64,000 bases of DNA from Raineya sp. (GTDB taxonomy: Bacteria; Bacteroidota; Bacteroidia; Cytophagales; Thermonemataceae), in the NCBI GenBank assembly GCA_025454915.1, contig JALONN010000003.1:62001-126000 (forward strand), in the 5' to 3' direction. Both the position numbers and the translations under genes were made by a program. Positions 51,921 through 60,912 of this stretch are shown piece by piece (position 1 is the first letter of the stretch; each line of letters begins with the position of its first letter). The notes under the pieces are model-generated. The model saw only the letters and a program-made list of their open reading frames with translations, was not told where the DNA came from and did no database searches.

Positions 51921-53339
51921 ATGAAAAGAATAATTTTTAAAACGAGCTTAAAATCTTTAGCTATTACTGCCCTTATAACAAGTAGCATGGTAAGTTGTAA
52001 AAAAGATGACCCAGCACCTGTTCCCAATAATCAGAAAACTATTACACAAATCGTAACAGATGACCCTAACTTTAGTTTTTTAGAGGCAGCAGTCCTTAGA
52101 ACAGGCTTACAAAATGCACTTTCTGCCAATCCTGGAACACTTACTGTATTTGCTCCAACCAATGATGCGTTTAAAGCAGCTGGTTTTGCAACAGAAGATG
52201 CTGTAAGAACGGCTGATGTAGCTACCCTTACAAGTATCCTACAAAACCATGTACTAACCACAGAAAGAAATGCAGAAAGTCTCATCAATGGAGAAATTCT
52301 CAATACTCTTTCTAATAAACCACTAGTAATTAGTAAAGGAAGTAGTGTGGTTGTGAATAACGCTACAGTCAGCACAGCTGATTTAAAAGCAAAAAATGGT
52401 ACTATCCATATCGTCAATTCTGTAATAGTTCCACGTACCTCAATCTTGGATGCAGCCTTAGGCAATACTAACCTCTCTTTACTAACAACAGCAGTAGCCA
52501 ATGTAAGTAGAAATACCTCTACAAATGTAGCGGCACTTCTTATCAGAGCTGTTGACCAAAAACTTACTGTATTTGCTCCAACCAATGATGCATTTACGGC
52601 AGCAGGGTTCAATCAGGCTTTTTTATCAAATCCAGCCAATGCTTCTGCAATATTGAGTATTCTAACCTATCATGTATTAAATGGTCAGGTAAATGCTAGT
52701 CAGGTACCTGCTGGACCTAATGCAAGTGTGAATACTTTTGATGGTTCACGTCCTGTTTATGCAACTCGTAATGGAAATGGTGTGTTTATTAACGGGATTC
52801 GTGTAGCAACTGCCGATGTATCAGCTGATAATGGGGTGGTGCATGTAATAGGAAGTGTTTTGATACCACCTGCTGGTACACTTACCAATTTAGTAGCAAC
52901 AGATACACGTTTTAGCCGTTTATTGAGAGTGATTCAGTATGCAGATGCCAACACAAGCCCTTCAGCAGGTTTAGCCAATCTTCTTAGCGGAACAGCCAAT
53001 AGTCCTTTTACAGTATTTGCTCCAGTAAATGATGCCTTCAATTTCTTAGATGCTAATTCTAATGGAACCCTAGAAGATAGCGAACTGGCAGCTGTTGGGG
53101 CTTCTGCCTTAGCAGATATTGTTCGCAGACACGTAGTAGTTGGCTCAAGAGCGTTTTCTTCTGATTTGTCAAACGGACAAACTATTAATGTAGCCAACGG
53201 AACTCTTTCTGTTTCTATCAGTGGTTCAACAGTTACTCTTACACCAAACTCTACAACTCCTGTAAGTGCTAATGTTCTTGTTACCAATGTAATGGGTACA
53301 AACGGAGTAGCTCACGCTATCAATAATGTATTAAGATAA
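51921..53339 (+). CDS. Lipoprotein with three fasciclin (FAS1) domains
   Basis: The signal MKRIIFKTSLKSLAITALIT ends in a lipobox MVSC (residue 26), so this is a surface or periplasmic lipoprotein of 472 residues. It has three FAS1 domains (about 40-170, 175-310, 315-470), each with the H1/H2 boxes TVFAPTNDAF (or TVFAPVNDAF) and a conserved HIVNSV/HVIGSV/HAINNV end. FAS1 domains mediate adhesion. The third domain has an EF-hand-like acidic insert (DANSNGTLEDSELA). The DNA repeats around the H1 boxes reflect domain duplication. A terminator follows. Confidence 0.92.
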   Translation: MKRIIFKTSLKSLAITALITSSMVSCKKDDPAPVPNNQKTITQIVTDDPNFSFLEAAVLRTGLQNALSANPGTLTVFAPTNDAFKAAGFATEDAVRTADVATLTSILQNHVLTTERNAESLINGEILNTLSNKPLVISKGSSVVVNNATVSTADLKAKNGTIHIVNSVIVPRTSILDAALGNTNLSLLTTAVANVSRNTSTNVAALLIRAVDQKLTVFAPTNDAFTAAGFNQAFLSNPANASAILSILTYHVLNGQVNASQVPAGPNASVNTFDGSRPVYATRNGNGVFINGIRVATADVSADNGVVHVIGSVLIPPAGTLTNLVATDTRFSRLLRVIQYADANTSPSAGLANLLSGTANSPFTVFAPVNDAFNFLDANSNGTLEDSELAAVGASALADIVRRHVVVGSRAFSSDLSNGQTINVANGTLSVSISGSTVTLTPNSTTPVSANVLVTNVMGTNGVAHAINNVLR

Positions 53340-53347
53340 AACAATTT

Positions 53348-53385
53348 TCAGCTCCAGATGCTTTTAGTATTTGGAGCTGATTTTT
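53348..53385 (+). terminator. Intrinsic terminator of the fasciclin gene
   Basis: A nine-base stem (TCAGCTCCA, 53348-53356, with TGGAGCTGA, 53372-53380) followed by TTTTT. Confidence 0.75.
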
Positions 53386-53398
53386 AATGTAGGTTAGT

Positions 53399-54436
53399 AT
53401 GCTTTTTTCACACAAATACAGATATATTTTTATCTTATTACTCGGACTGTATTCTTATTTCAATACAACTCTTACAGAGGTATTTCAATACTATCCTATT
53501 GATGCTCCTTCCATTTATATTATTCCTGTTTTTTTACTTATTACAGCTATTATATGGGAAGGAAATAGAGTTCTACAACACTTATTGCCCCAAAAAGTCA
53601 TTATTTCAGGAAAAAAAGTACATTTTTTAATTATACAATTTCTTGCAAGTTTACCTGTTGCTTTACTGGCGGGTTTTCTACCCACATACCTGATTGGTAC
53701 TCATGGCTTAGATTATGAATGGTCAAAAATTTTACTTCCTCTCAAATTATCTATCATATTTAGCTTTCGGGTGAGTCTGTTTCTACATTGTCTCAATGTC
53801 ATTTCTTATTATATCAGTCAATATCAACAAAAACTTTTAGAAGCAGAAGAGCTTAAAAGAACATCAGTTCAAGCTCAACTTCAGTCTTTAAGAAGCCAAG
53901 TGAATCCTCATTTTTTGTTCAATAATCTGAATGTACTTTCCTCATTGATACTCAAAGATGCTCACACAGCCAATGAATTTGTTGAGCAGTTCTCTAAAGT
54001 ATATCGTTATGTCCTAAAAAGCCACGAAAAAGAGCTGACACCACTAAACGAAGAGCTCGATTTTATACAATCTTATCTGTATCTTTTACAAAAAAGGTTT
54101 GCTGACAACTTAATTGTTGATATCAAGATTGAACCAAAATACTTGGAATACAGTATAGTACCCGTAGCACTTCAGATGTTACTGGAAAATGCCATTAAAC
54201 ACAATATTGTTTCTCAAAAAAAACCACTTAAAATACTGATTTACACAAGTTCAGATGCTCATATTATTGTATCGAATTCCCTTCAACGCAAAACATTATT
54301 AGAAAACGACTCTACATTAGTTGGACTCAAAAATATAGCTAAACATTATCAGTTACTAAGCCATAAAAATATTGAAGTTATTGAAGATGAGGCATTTTTT
54401 AAGGTAAAATTACCACTTATTGACGTTCAGTTATGA
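53399..54436 (+). CDS. LytS-type sensor histidine kinase
   Basis: The 345-residue protein has about four membrane helices in the first 140 residues, a short linker, and the His_kinase (PF06580) domain with H171 in RSQVNPHFLFNNLNVLSSLI. The C-terminal ATP-binding part shows VPVALQMLLENAIKHN (N box). This is the group that pairs with LytTR regulators. The signal is unknown and there is no periplasmic sensor domain of size. It overlaps the response regulator by four bases (ATGA), so translation is coupled. Confidence 0.92.
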   Translation: MLFSHKYRYIFILLLGLYSYFNTTLTEVFQYYPIDAPSIYIIPVFLLITAIIWEGNRVLQHLLPQKVIISGKKVHFLIIQFLASLPVALLAGFLPTYLIGTHGLDYEWSKILLPLKLSIIFSFRVSLFLHCLNVISYYISQYQQKLLEAEELKRTSVQAQLQSLRSQVNPHFLFNNLNVLSSLILKDAHTANEFVEQFSKVYRYVLKSHEKELTPLNEELDFIQSYLYLLQKRFADNLIVDIKIEPKYLEYSIVPVALQMLLENAIKHNIVSQKKPLKILIYTSSDAHIIVSNSLQRKTLLENDSTLVGLKNIAKHYQLLSHKNIEVIEDEAFFKVKLPLIDVQL

Positions 54437-55206
54437 AAATACTAATTGCAGAAGATGAGGCTCTTGCTTCAGAAAGACTTCAGTTATTGCTCAAACAGTA
54501 TGATTCTTCCATTGAAATAGTGGCTTCTTTAGATTCTGTGGAAGATATTATTGATTTTATGGATAAAAATCCGTCACCAGACTTATTATTGCTGGATATT
54601 CACCTTTCTGATGGACATATTTTTGAACTGTTTAACCATATAAAGCCTCATGTTCCCATTATTTTTACAACTGCCTACGATGAATACGCTTTAAAAGCAT
54701 TCAAATACAATAGTATAGATTATTTGTTAAAACCTATTCGTTTAGAAGAATTGAGCCTGTCTCTCAAAAAATACAAAACTATTCAGCAATATCATCAACA
54801 AGCTATTCCAAATATAGATATAATAGTGGATGCTCTCAAAAAAAATGTACAAGCATCTCATTATCAATATAAATCAAGGTTTTTAGTGAAATATGGGGAT
54901 AAAATGCAGTATCAGGATGTGGAAGACATTGCTTATTTTTATACAGATGAAAAAGCTTGTTTTTTAAGCAATACACAAGGGAAACGGTTTGTGGTGGAAT
55001 ACACTCTAGAACAATTGGAAGATGTATTAGACCCTGCTTTGTTTTTTAGAATTAATAGAAAATTTATCCTAAAAATTAATGCTATCAAAGAGTTTAAAAG
55101 TTATATCAATAGTCGTTTAAAAATCTTATTAGAACCCCATATTAATATGGATGTTATTGTAAGCAGAGAAAAAGTGCAATTATTTAAACAATGGATAGAT
55201 CAATAG
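54433..55206 (+). CDS. LytTR-type response regulator
   Basis: The 257-residue protein has a receiver domain (residues 1-120) with the phospho-acceptor D55 in LLLLDIHLSDG and a conserved Lys in DYLLKPIRL, then a LytTR DNA-binding domain (about 155-257; RFLVKYGDKMQYQDVEDIAY, FFRINRKFILKINAI). It is activated by the overlapping LytS kinase and should bind direct repeats upstream of its target genes. The gene behind it encodes an outer-membrane-like protein, a likely member of the same operon. Confidence 0.93.
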   Translation: MKILIAEDEALASERLQLLLKQYDSSIEIVASLDSVEDIIDFMDKNPSPDLLLLDIHLSDGHIFELFNHIKPHVPIIFTTAYDEYALKAFKYNSIDYLLKPIRLEELSLSLKKYKTIQQYHQQAIPNIDIIVDALKKNVQASHYQYKSRFLVKYGDKMQYQDVEDIAYFYTDEKACFLSNTQGKRFVVEYTLEQLEDVLDPALFFRINRKFILKINAIKEFKSYINSRLKILLEPHINMDVIVSREKVQLFKQWIDQ

Positions 55207-55252
55207 TGTTATGCAACATAATTGCATATACTACTATATTATTTTATTTTTT

Positions 55253-55975
55253 ATGAAATCATTTTTTCTATTTTTTGTTCTTCTTCAAATTGTTTCTGTT
55301 TCCATTTTTGCTCAAAAAAACACAGAAAAAGTCTTATATCTGAAAAATGAATGGGTCATTCGGGGAAAAGTTTTATCTGATGATTCTGAGAAAATAAAAA
55401 TTCAAACAACACAAGGAAATATATTTGTGTTCTCAAAAACAGATGTTTTGGAAATGAAAGAGGAGAAAGTTTTCTCCAATATTACCTATAAAACAAAAGG
55501 TTTCTCTCATTATACAGAACTAGGAGCATTGGCTGCAAGAAACACAGCAAATCCGAATGTAAATACCTCTGCATTTTCGTTTCAGACTGTAAACGGATAT
55601 AAATTCAATCAATATTTATTTGTAGGAGGAGGTATCGGTATTGATTTATATGCCACACAAACATTTATACCTGTTTTTGGGAGCTTAAGAGGTGATTTTG
55701 TACGAAATAAGGCTGTAATACCCTTTTATTTCTTTGACATAGGGTATGGCAAAAATATTACCACCAACGAAAATCCAAACTTAAACTTCAATGGAGGTAC
55801 TCTTTGGGGTGCAGGTATCGGAATGAAAGTTATTTTTAACAATTCTACGGGCTTCTTACTAAGTATTGGTTACAGACAGCAACAAGGCACAGAAATCATC
55901 AATATGATGAATCTCTCTCAAGAAACACGCTTAAATTATCAAAGATTAGCCCTAAGAGCAGGGTTTAGTTTTTAG
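55253..55975 (+). CDS. Outer-membrane beta-barrel-like protein, third gene of the LytS/LytTR operon
   Basis: I start at the ATG at 55253 because it gives a signal peptide (MKSFFLFFVLLQIVSVSIFA then Q); the frame extends to 55211 without one. The 240-residue protein begins with a short beta domain that may bind RNA or lipid (VIRGKVLSDDSEKIKIQTTQGN), then a region of alternating strands with aromatic girdle residues (YLFVGGGIGIDLYATQTF, GFLLSIGYRQQQG, RLALRAGFSF), consistent with a small beta barrel. The C-terminal Phe is typical of outer membrane proteins. It is 47 bases after the response regulator. The function is unknown. Confidence 0.75.
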   Translation: MKSFFLFFVLLQIVSVSIFAQKNTEKVLYLKNEWVIRGKVLSDDSEKIKIQTTQGNIFVFSKTDVLEMKEEKVFSNITYKTKGFSHYTELGALAARNTANPNVNTSAFSFQTVNGYKFNQYLFVGGGIGIDLYATQTFIPVFGSLRGDFVRNKAVIPFYFFDIGYGKNITTNENPNLNFNGGTLWGAGIGMKVIFNNSTGFLLSIGYRQQQGTEIINMMNLSQETRLNYQRLALRAGFSF

Positions 55976-55982
55976 CCATGAT

Positions 55983-57308
55983 TTATACCAATTGATTTAA
56001 AAGTTCTTCAATAGCATGATAGATTCGTTGTAATTCGTCTTCTAGAATAACATAAGGAGGCATTATGTACACGATATTTCCTAAAGGACGAAGAAGTATG
56101 TCTTTTTCTAAGAAAAACTGATATACTTCTTTTCCGATACTATTAAAATAACTGCTTTCTTCATTGTTTTTCAATTCAATAGCCAGTATTGTCCCGATAC
56201 TTCTGACATTCTTAATTGCTTTATGTTTAGCAATTTTTGATTCAAAACGGATATGAGATTGCTCAAGTTGATTAATGGCTTTGATACAATCTTTATGAAT
56301 GAGCAAATCCATACTAGCCAAAGCAGCAGCACAAGCAATGGGGTTGGCTGTAAAAGAATGTCCATGATAAAAGGTTTTAGATGATTCTGGAGAACGAAAT
56401 ACAGAAATAACCTCTTCGGTACAAGTAGTAGCCCCAAGAGCCATAAAACCACCTGTAATACCTTTAGAAAGGCACATCATATCTGGTTTGTGTGTGCAAT
56501 ATTCTGAAGCAAAAAGCTTTCCTGTTCGTCCAAAGCCTGTCATCACTTCATCAGCAATACATAAAATATTATGTTTTTTGGCTATCTCCAGAAGTTTATC
56601 TAATATCTCTACACTATACATTCTCATACCAGCAGCTCCTTGTACAAGAGGTTCATAAATAAAAGCAGCTATTTCACCAGTAGCAGCCAATGCTTCCATT
56701 TTCTGAATGGTTTGACCAACTGAAACACATTTTTCGGAATGGCGAACACCTCCACAACAGCCCACCTGATAACAAGTAGGGAAGGGGAGAAACTCTACAT
56801 CAAATAATTTTTCTTGAAATGGAGCATTGAAAGGATTGCGACTGCCCACAGACATAGCCCCAAAAGTATCGCCATGATAAGCACCCTCTAGAGCAATAAT
56901 TTTATGTTTCTTAATTCCCTGATTGTACCAATATTGGAGAGCCATTTTAAGAGCTACTTCACAAGAGGTACTGCCATCATCAGAGTAAAAAACTTTCTTC
57001 TGATTTTTAGGTAAAATAGCCAAAAGACGTTCAGCTAACTCTGTGGCTGGTTTGTGTGTAAAACCTGCAAAAATAATATGTTCTAAAGTCAAAGCTTGTT
57101 TATAAATAGCTTCTGCTATTTTAGGATGACTATGTCCATGCAAATTCACCCACCATGAGGCTATTCCATCTAAAATTTTTCTTTCATCTTCTGTATAAAG
57201 ATAGACTCCTTCAGCTCTTATAATGGGTAAGGCAGGTTCTGAACCAACAAGAGAAGTGAAAGGATGCCAAATATATTCTTTATCTTTAGAAGAAATAGCT
57301 GAATGCAC
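55983..57308 (-). CDS. bioA: Adenosylmethionine-8-amino-7-oxononanoate aminotransferase
   Basis: The 441-residue fold-type I PLP enzyme matches BioA: DGIASWWVNLHGHSHPKIAE, YSDDGSTSCEVALKMALQYW, LEGAYHGDTFGAMSVG, and the PLP lysine in LCLSKGITGGFMALG (about residue 281). Using SAM as amino donor, it makes 7,8-diaminopelargonate for biotin. The other biotin genes are not in the window. There is a good promoter on the minus strand. The 3' end is eight bases from the convergent outer-membrane-like gene. Confidence 0.95.
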   Translation of the reverse strand: MHSAISSKDKEYIWHPFTSLVGSEPALPIIRAEGVYLYTEDERKILDGIASWWVNLHGHSHPKIAEAIYKQALTLEHIIFAGFTHKPATELAERLLAILPKNQKKVFYSDDGSTSCEVALKMALQYWYNQGIKKHKIIALEGAYHGDTFGAMSVGSRNPFNAPFQEKLFDVEFLPFPTCYQVGCCGGVRHSEKCVSVGQTIQKMEALAATGEIAAFIYEPLVQGAAGMRMYSVEILDKLLEIAKKHNILCIADEVMTGFGRTGKLFASEYCTHKPDMMCLSKGITGGFMALGATTCTEEVISVFRSPESSKTFYHGHSFTANPIACAAALASMDLLIHKDCIKAINQLEQSHIRFESKIAKHKAIKNVRSIGTILAIELKNNEESSYFNSIGKEVYQFFLEKDILLRPLGNIVYIMPPYVILEDELQRIYHAIEELLNQLV

Positions 57309-57336
57309 AATTTTAAAATTTAAGTGTAAAACGCCA

Positions 57337-57367
57337 CAAAAATAATGGTTTAAATGAAAACACGAAA
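57337..57367 (-). promoter_or_regulatory. Putative Bacteroidota promoter of bioA
   Basis: On the minus strand, TATTTTTG (57337-57344) with TTT (57365-57367) 20 bases upstream. The predicted leader is about 22 bases. Confidence 0.45.
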
Positions 57368-57450
57368 ATATTGTACAACGAACAATAACTATGATAAGAA
57401 TTACAAGGTCTTGTTTATAGTTAATTTCTGATAACTTTTTTAATTTTTTT

Positions 57451-57481
57451 TTGGCAAATGATTGTAAATTGTATTTATTTG
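57451..57481 (+). promoter_or_regulatory. Putative promoter of the acpP-fabF-rnc unit
   Basis: TTG (57451-57453) and TTTATTTG (57474-57481, one mismatch to TAnnTTTG) are spaced by 20 bases, ending about 30 bases before the acpP ATG. The rest of the 200-base gap to bioA holds no gene. Confidence 0.4.
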
Positions 57482-57510
57482 CGTTCTGTTAAACCAAAAC
57501 TCAACAACAA

Positions 57511-57747
57511 ATGTCAACAATTGCAGAAAAAGTAAAAGGTATTATTGTGGAAAAATTAGGCGTAGAGCCTTCTGAAGTTACCACTGATGCAAGTTTTACC
57601 AACGACTTAGGGGCAGACTCCTTAGACCAAGTAGAATTAATCATGGAGTTTGAGAAGGAGTTTAATGTTTCAATTCCTGATGATCAAGCAGAAACCATTA
57701 CTACTGTAGGTCAAGCGATTTCCTACCTTGAAGCAAATGTAAAGTAG
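57511..57747 (+). CDS. acpP: Acyl carrier protein
   Basis: The 78-residue acidic helical protein has the phosphopantetheine attachment site [12 protein letters not shown] with S37, and a normal ACP length. It carries the growing chain in fatty acid synthesis in the cytoplasm. Its partner fabF follows 24 bases downstream, the standard acpP-fabF-rnc order of Bacteroidota. Confidence 0.97.
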   Translation: MSTIAEKVKGIIVEKLGVEPSEVTTDASFTNDLGADSLDQVELIMEFEKEFNVSIPDDQAETITTVGQAISYLEANVK

Positions 57748-57771
57748 TATTTTATCCAAAAATTCAACTTA

Positions 57772-59025
57772 ATGAACCCAAGAAGAGTGGTAATAACGGG
57801 ATTAGGGGCAGTTACACCTCTTGGAAACTCTGTAGAGCAATACTGGCAGGGGCTTTCTAAGGGAGTAAGTGGAGCTGTTCCTATTACTCGTTTTGATGCA
57901 TCTAAATTCAAAACACGCTTTGCCTGTGAAGTCAAAGATTTTGATGCAAAGCAATATATAGAACATAAAGAAGCCCGTAAAATGGATATCTTTCAGCATT
58001 ATGCTATGGCAGTTGCTGAACAAGCTATTTTAGATGCTGGCTTCAATATGGAAACCCTTAATAAACGCCGTGTTGGTGTGATTTGGGGGTCAGGAATTGG
58101 AGGATTACGCTCTTTGCAAATGGAAGTTGTAGATTTTGCAAAAGGTGACGGTACACCTCGTTTTAATCCATTCTTTATTCCTAAAATGATAGCAGATTTG
58201 GCTCCAGGACATATTTCTATTAAATATGGCTTCTTAGGACCTAACTATACAACTGTATCTGCTTGTGCATCAGCTAATAATGCAATTATTGATGCCTTTA
58301 ATTATATCCGTTGGGGTAAAGCCAATGTTATTCTTACTGGAGGCTCCGAAGCAGCTGTTACAGAGGCTGGTATAGGAGGTTTTAATGCTAATAAAGCTCT
58401 TTCGGAAAGAAACGATGGTTACGAAACAGCCTCAAGACCCTACGACAAAGACAGAGATGGTTTTGTACTAGGAGAAGGAGGAGCATGTCTTATTTTAGAA
58501 GAATATGAGCATGCCATGAAACGTGGAGCTAAAATTTATGCTGAAATGGTCGGAGGAGGCTTCTCTTCTGATGCTCACCATATTACAGCACCACACCCAG
58601 AAGGAATAGGCGTGATTTATTGTATGGAGGATGCTCTGGAAGATGCAGGCATTACACCTGATAAAATAGATTATATCAATACTCATGGAACTTCGACACC
58701 TATCGGAGATCCTCAGGAAGTAATAGCTGTTCAGAAAGTTTTTGGAGACCATGCCTACAAACTGAATATGAGTTCTACAAAATCCATGACAGGACACCTT
58801 TTGGGTGCTGCTGGTGCAGTAGAAGCGTTGGCTTGCGTATTGGCTATCCAAAATCAACTTGTTCCACCAACCATCAATTTATTTGAACTTGATAGTCAGT
58901 TGGATAGTAAACTTAATTTTACTGCCAATCAGGCTCAGGCTCGTAAAATTGATTATGTTCTTAGTAACGATTTTGGTTTCGGCGGACATAATACATCTTT
59001 AATTTTCAAAAAATTTGAAGGCTAA
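57772..59025 (+). CDS. fabF: Beta-ketoacyl-ACP synthase II
   Basis: A thiolase-fold condensing enzyme of 417 residues with the catalytic triad C165 (TVSACASANN), H305 (NTHGTSTPIGD) and H342 (MTGHLLGAAGA). It extends acyl-ACP by malonyl-ACP condensation. The N-terminus MNPRRVVITGLGAVTPLGNS is a typical start. It is directly downstream of acpP and two bases before rnc. Confidence 0.97.
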   Translation: MNPRRVVITGLGAVTPLGNSVEQYWQGLSKGVSGAVPITRFDASKFKTRFACEVKDFDAKQYIEHKEARKMDIFQHYAMAVAEQAILDAGFNMETLNKRRVGVIWGSGIGGLRSLQMEVVDFAKGDGTPRFNPFFIPKMIADLAPGHISIKYGFLGPNYTTVSACASANNAIIDAFNYIRWGKANVILTGGSEAAVTEAGIGGFNANKALSERNDGYETASRPYDKDRDGFVLGEGGACLILEEYEHAMKRGAKIYAEMVGGGFSSDAHHITAPHPEGIGVIYCMEDALEDAGITPDKIDYINTHGTSTPIGDPQEVIAVQKVFGDHAYKLNMSSTKSMTGHLLGAAGAVEALACVLAIQNQLVPPTINLFELDSQLDSKLNFTANQAQARKIDYVLSNDFGFGGHNTSLIFKKFEG

Positions 59026-59027
59026 TT

Positions 59028-59771
59028 GTGAGCATCAAATCTTTTTTTAATTTCTTCAAGACAAAAACAGAAGAAGATAAAAGGCTTATCTCTTTCATCA
59101 ATTTGATGACAGGGGCTAAGCCTTTTAATCTAAATATCTATAAACTTGCTCTCAAACACTCTTCTGTTGCCGAAAAAACTCCTAATCAGAGTTTTAAGCT
59201 TTCAAACGAACGCCTCGAATATCTTGGAGATGCTATTTTAGGGGCTATCATTGCTGAATATCTTTATAAAAAGTATCCTTATAAAGATGAAGGTTTCTTG
59301 ACTGAAATTCGTTCGAGAATTGTAAACAGAGAAAGTTTGAATAATCTTTCCAGAAAAATCGGTCTTGCAGATTTGGTAGAGTTTGAGGGACAAAAATATG
59401 CCAGAACTTACCAGTCGATGGCTGGAGACGCTCTTGAAGCATTTATAGGGGCTGTTTTTCTAGATAAAGGTTTTTATTTTTGTAAAAAATTTGTCCTAAA
59501 ACGGCTTATACAACCTCATTTGGATATAGAAAAAATTGTACAAACGAATCTCAACTTTAAAAGTATGCTGATTGAGTACGCTCAGAGAGAGAATAAAGAA
59601 GTTGAGTTTGTGCTTGTAGATGAAAAAAATAATAAAGGAACAACTATTTTTACTGTAGAAGTAATGCTTGGAGGCGAATCAGTAGGAAGTGGTATGGGAC
59701 AAAACAAGAAGAAAGCCGAACAAGCTGCTGCTGAAAAAGCATTTGCTAATCTACAAATTAAAAAAGATTAA
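59028..59771 (+). CDS. rnc: Ribonuclease III
   Basis: The 247-residue protein starts with GTG two bases after fabF, which is consistent with translational coupling. The RNase III domain (about 15-155) has the signature NERLEYLGDAILGAIIAEYL with the catalytic D68, and GDALEAFIGAVFLDKG for the second metal-site residues. The C-terminal dsRNA-binding domain (about 170-245) ends in GMGQNKKKAEQAAAEKAFAN. It cleaves double-stranded RNA, including rRNA precursors. Confidence 0.97.
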   Translation: MSIKSFFNFFKTKTEEDKRLISFINLMTGAKPFNLNIYKLALKHSSVAEKTPNQSFKLSNERLEYLGDAILGAIIAEYLYKKYPYKDEGFLTEIRSRIVNRESLNNLSRKIGLADLVEFEGQKYARTYQSMAGDALEAFIGAVFLDKGFYFCKKFVLKRLIQPHLDIEKIVQTNLNFKSMLIEYAQRENKEVEFVLVDEKNNKGTTIFTVEVMLGGESVGSGMGQNKKKAEQAAAEKAFANLQIKKD

Positions 59772-59776
59772 CGATT

Positions 59777-60319
59777 ATGAGTTATGGTGTAATGGCTTAT
59801 ATCGTTGATTTGCAAGAAGTAAACAAATGTTTTAGTTCAGCTAATGAATTTCAAAAAAATACCATAAAAACTTTTTGTGAACAATACTCCCAAGATATTG
59901 ATAGCTGGGATGCTGAAGATACACCAACTCTTCTTGCAATAGCAGAGGAACTTCTTAATGGTAAAGCCACCCACAGCAATTTAGGCTATAAATACTGGTA
60001 TGCTATCAAAGGCTTTATAAAAGCTTCTGGGGGAATATCTCCCTCTAATAAACACTGGGGAAGTGAAAAAGATGCTTTTTTTGATTTTTTTCATGCTCCA
60101 AATGGTTTTGAATATTTTTCAATCAATACATCATTTCCAATCCCAATAGCTGACGATTTTCCTTTTGTTTCTGTATTAAAGAACGAAAAAATAACAGAAA
60201 AATTTATAGCTGAAATCAAAGAAAATGCATATCTTGATAAAGACTTGCTTGAAGAGGCTACTGGCTGGATTACACAAGCTTACCTCTTAAAACAAGATTT
60301 AGTAGTCTATTATCATTAA
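59777..60319 (+). CDS. Hypothetical protein, tandem paralog A behind rnc
   Basis: The 180-residue protein starts MSYGVMAYIVDLQEVNKCF and is acidic, without signal or membrane segments. It shares with the next gene the blocks MSYG.M.Y.V, DE/D.TP..L, EELL.GKATH.NLGYKYWYA, a helix G.I, and the C-terminal D.LVVYYH. The LGYKYWYAIKGF motif and overall size recall DUF7691-type proteins, but I hold this weakly. It begins five bases after rnc, so it may be in that operon. The function is unknown. Confidence 0.72.
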   Translation: MSYGVMAYIVDLQEVNKCFSSANEFQKNTIKTFCEQYSQDIDSWDAEDTPTLLAIAEELLNGKATHSNLGYKYWYAIKGFIKASGGISPSNKHWGSEKDAFFDFFHAPNGFEYFSINTSFPIPIADDFPFVSVLKNEKITEKFIAEIKENAYLDKDLLEEATGWITQAYLLKQDLVVYYH

Positions 60320-60334
60320 AATCTTGACAAAATT

Positions 60335-60859
60335 ATGAGTTATGGAATTATGCCCTACAGAGTTAGTTTGGATAGGGTGAAAAGTCGTTTTGGGTGCAGT
60401 GTAAGCTCCAAAAGGTCAAAAATAAAAAAAGCTTGTGCTCGTTATGCCAGCCAAATAGATGAATGGGATGATGAAAATACACCCAAAATGATGGAAATTG
60501 TAGAAGAACTTCTTGATGGTAAGGCAACTCATAACAATTTAGGATACAAATACTGGTATGCTCTCAAGGGTTTTATAGAAGACTTGGGGCGTTTTATGAT
60601 GAATAGAGAGTGGTATCCTGCTGATGCAGATGCCTTTTGGGATATGGAAGAGTTCAGACTTTATGATATTGATGCCCCAATGAAAATACCTACACCTGAT
60701 GACTTTCCAACCGTTTTTGTGTTAAGGAGCGAAAATATGACCCCAGATTTAGATTTAAAACTCCAGCAGAAACTTTCAGGTGGGCAGCTCATAGAAGTAC
60801 AAGGGTGGATACGAGAAGCTAAACAATACAAACAAGATATTATTCTATACTATCATTAA
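60335..60859 (+). CDS. Hypothetical protein, tandem paralog B behind rnc
   Basis: The 174-residue protein is a paralog of the preceding gene (MSYGIMPYRVSLDRVKSRF, EELLDGKATHNNLGYKYWYA, ILYYH end), but is more basic in the N-terminal half (SSKRSKIKKACARY), while the rest stays acidic. The DNA of the two copies is clearly diverged, so the duplication is not very recent. It is 15 bases downstream of paralog A and followed by a hairpin terminator that ends the unit. The function is unknown; DUF7691-like at best. Confidence 0.72.
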   Translation: MSYGIMPYRVSLDRVKSRFGCSVSSKRSKIKKACARYASQIDEWDDENTPKMMEIVEELLDGKATHNNLGYKYWYALKGFIEDLGRFMMNREWYPADADAFWDMEEFRLYDIDAPMKIPTPDDFPTVFVLRSENMTPDLDLKLQQKLSGGQLIEVQGWIREAKQYKQDIILYYH

Positions 60860-60884
60860 AATACGCCAAAAGGCGTATTTTTTA
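60859..60884 (+). terminator. Intrinsic terminator of the acpP-rnc-unknown unit
   Basis: A perfect nine-base stem with an AAAA loop (AAATACGCC with GGCGTATTT) directly at the stop codon, then a T run. Confidence 0.85.
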
Positions 60885-60912
60885 TGCTTATTTTTTTACT
60901 GATTTTTGTTTC

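Noticed and set aside
52031..52612. Long minus-strand frame and DNA repeats in the fasciclin gene
   Set aside because: The frame is a shadow of the FAS1 coding region, and the repeats are explained by duplicated FAS1 domains.
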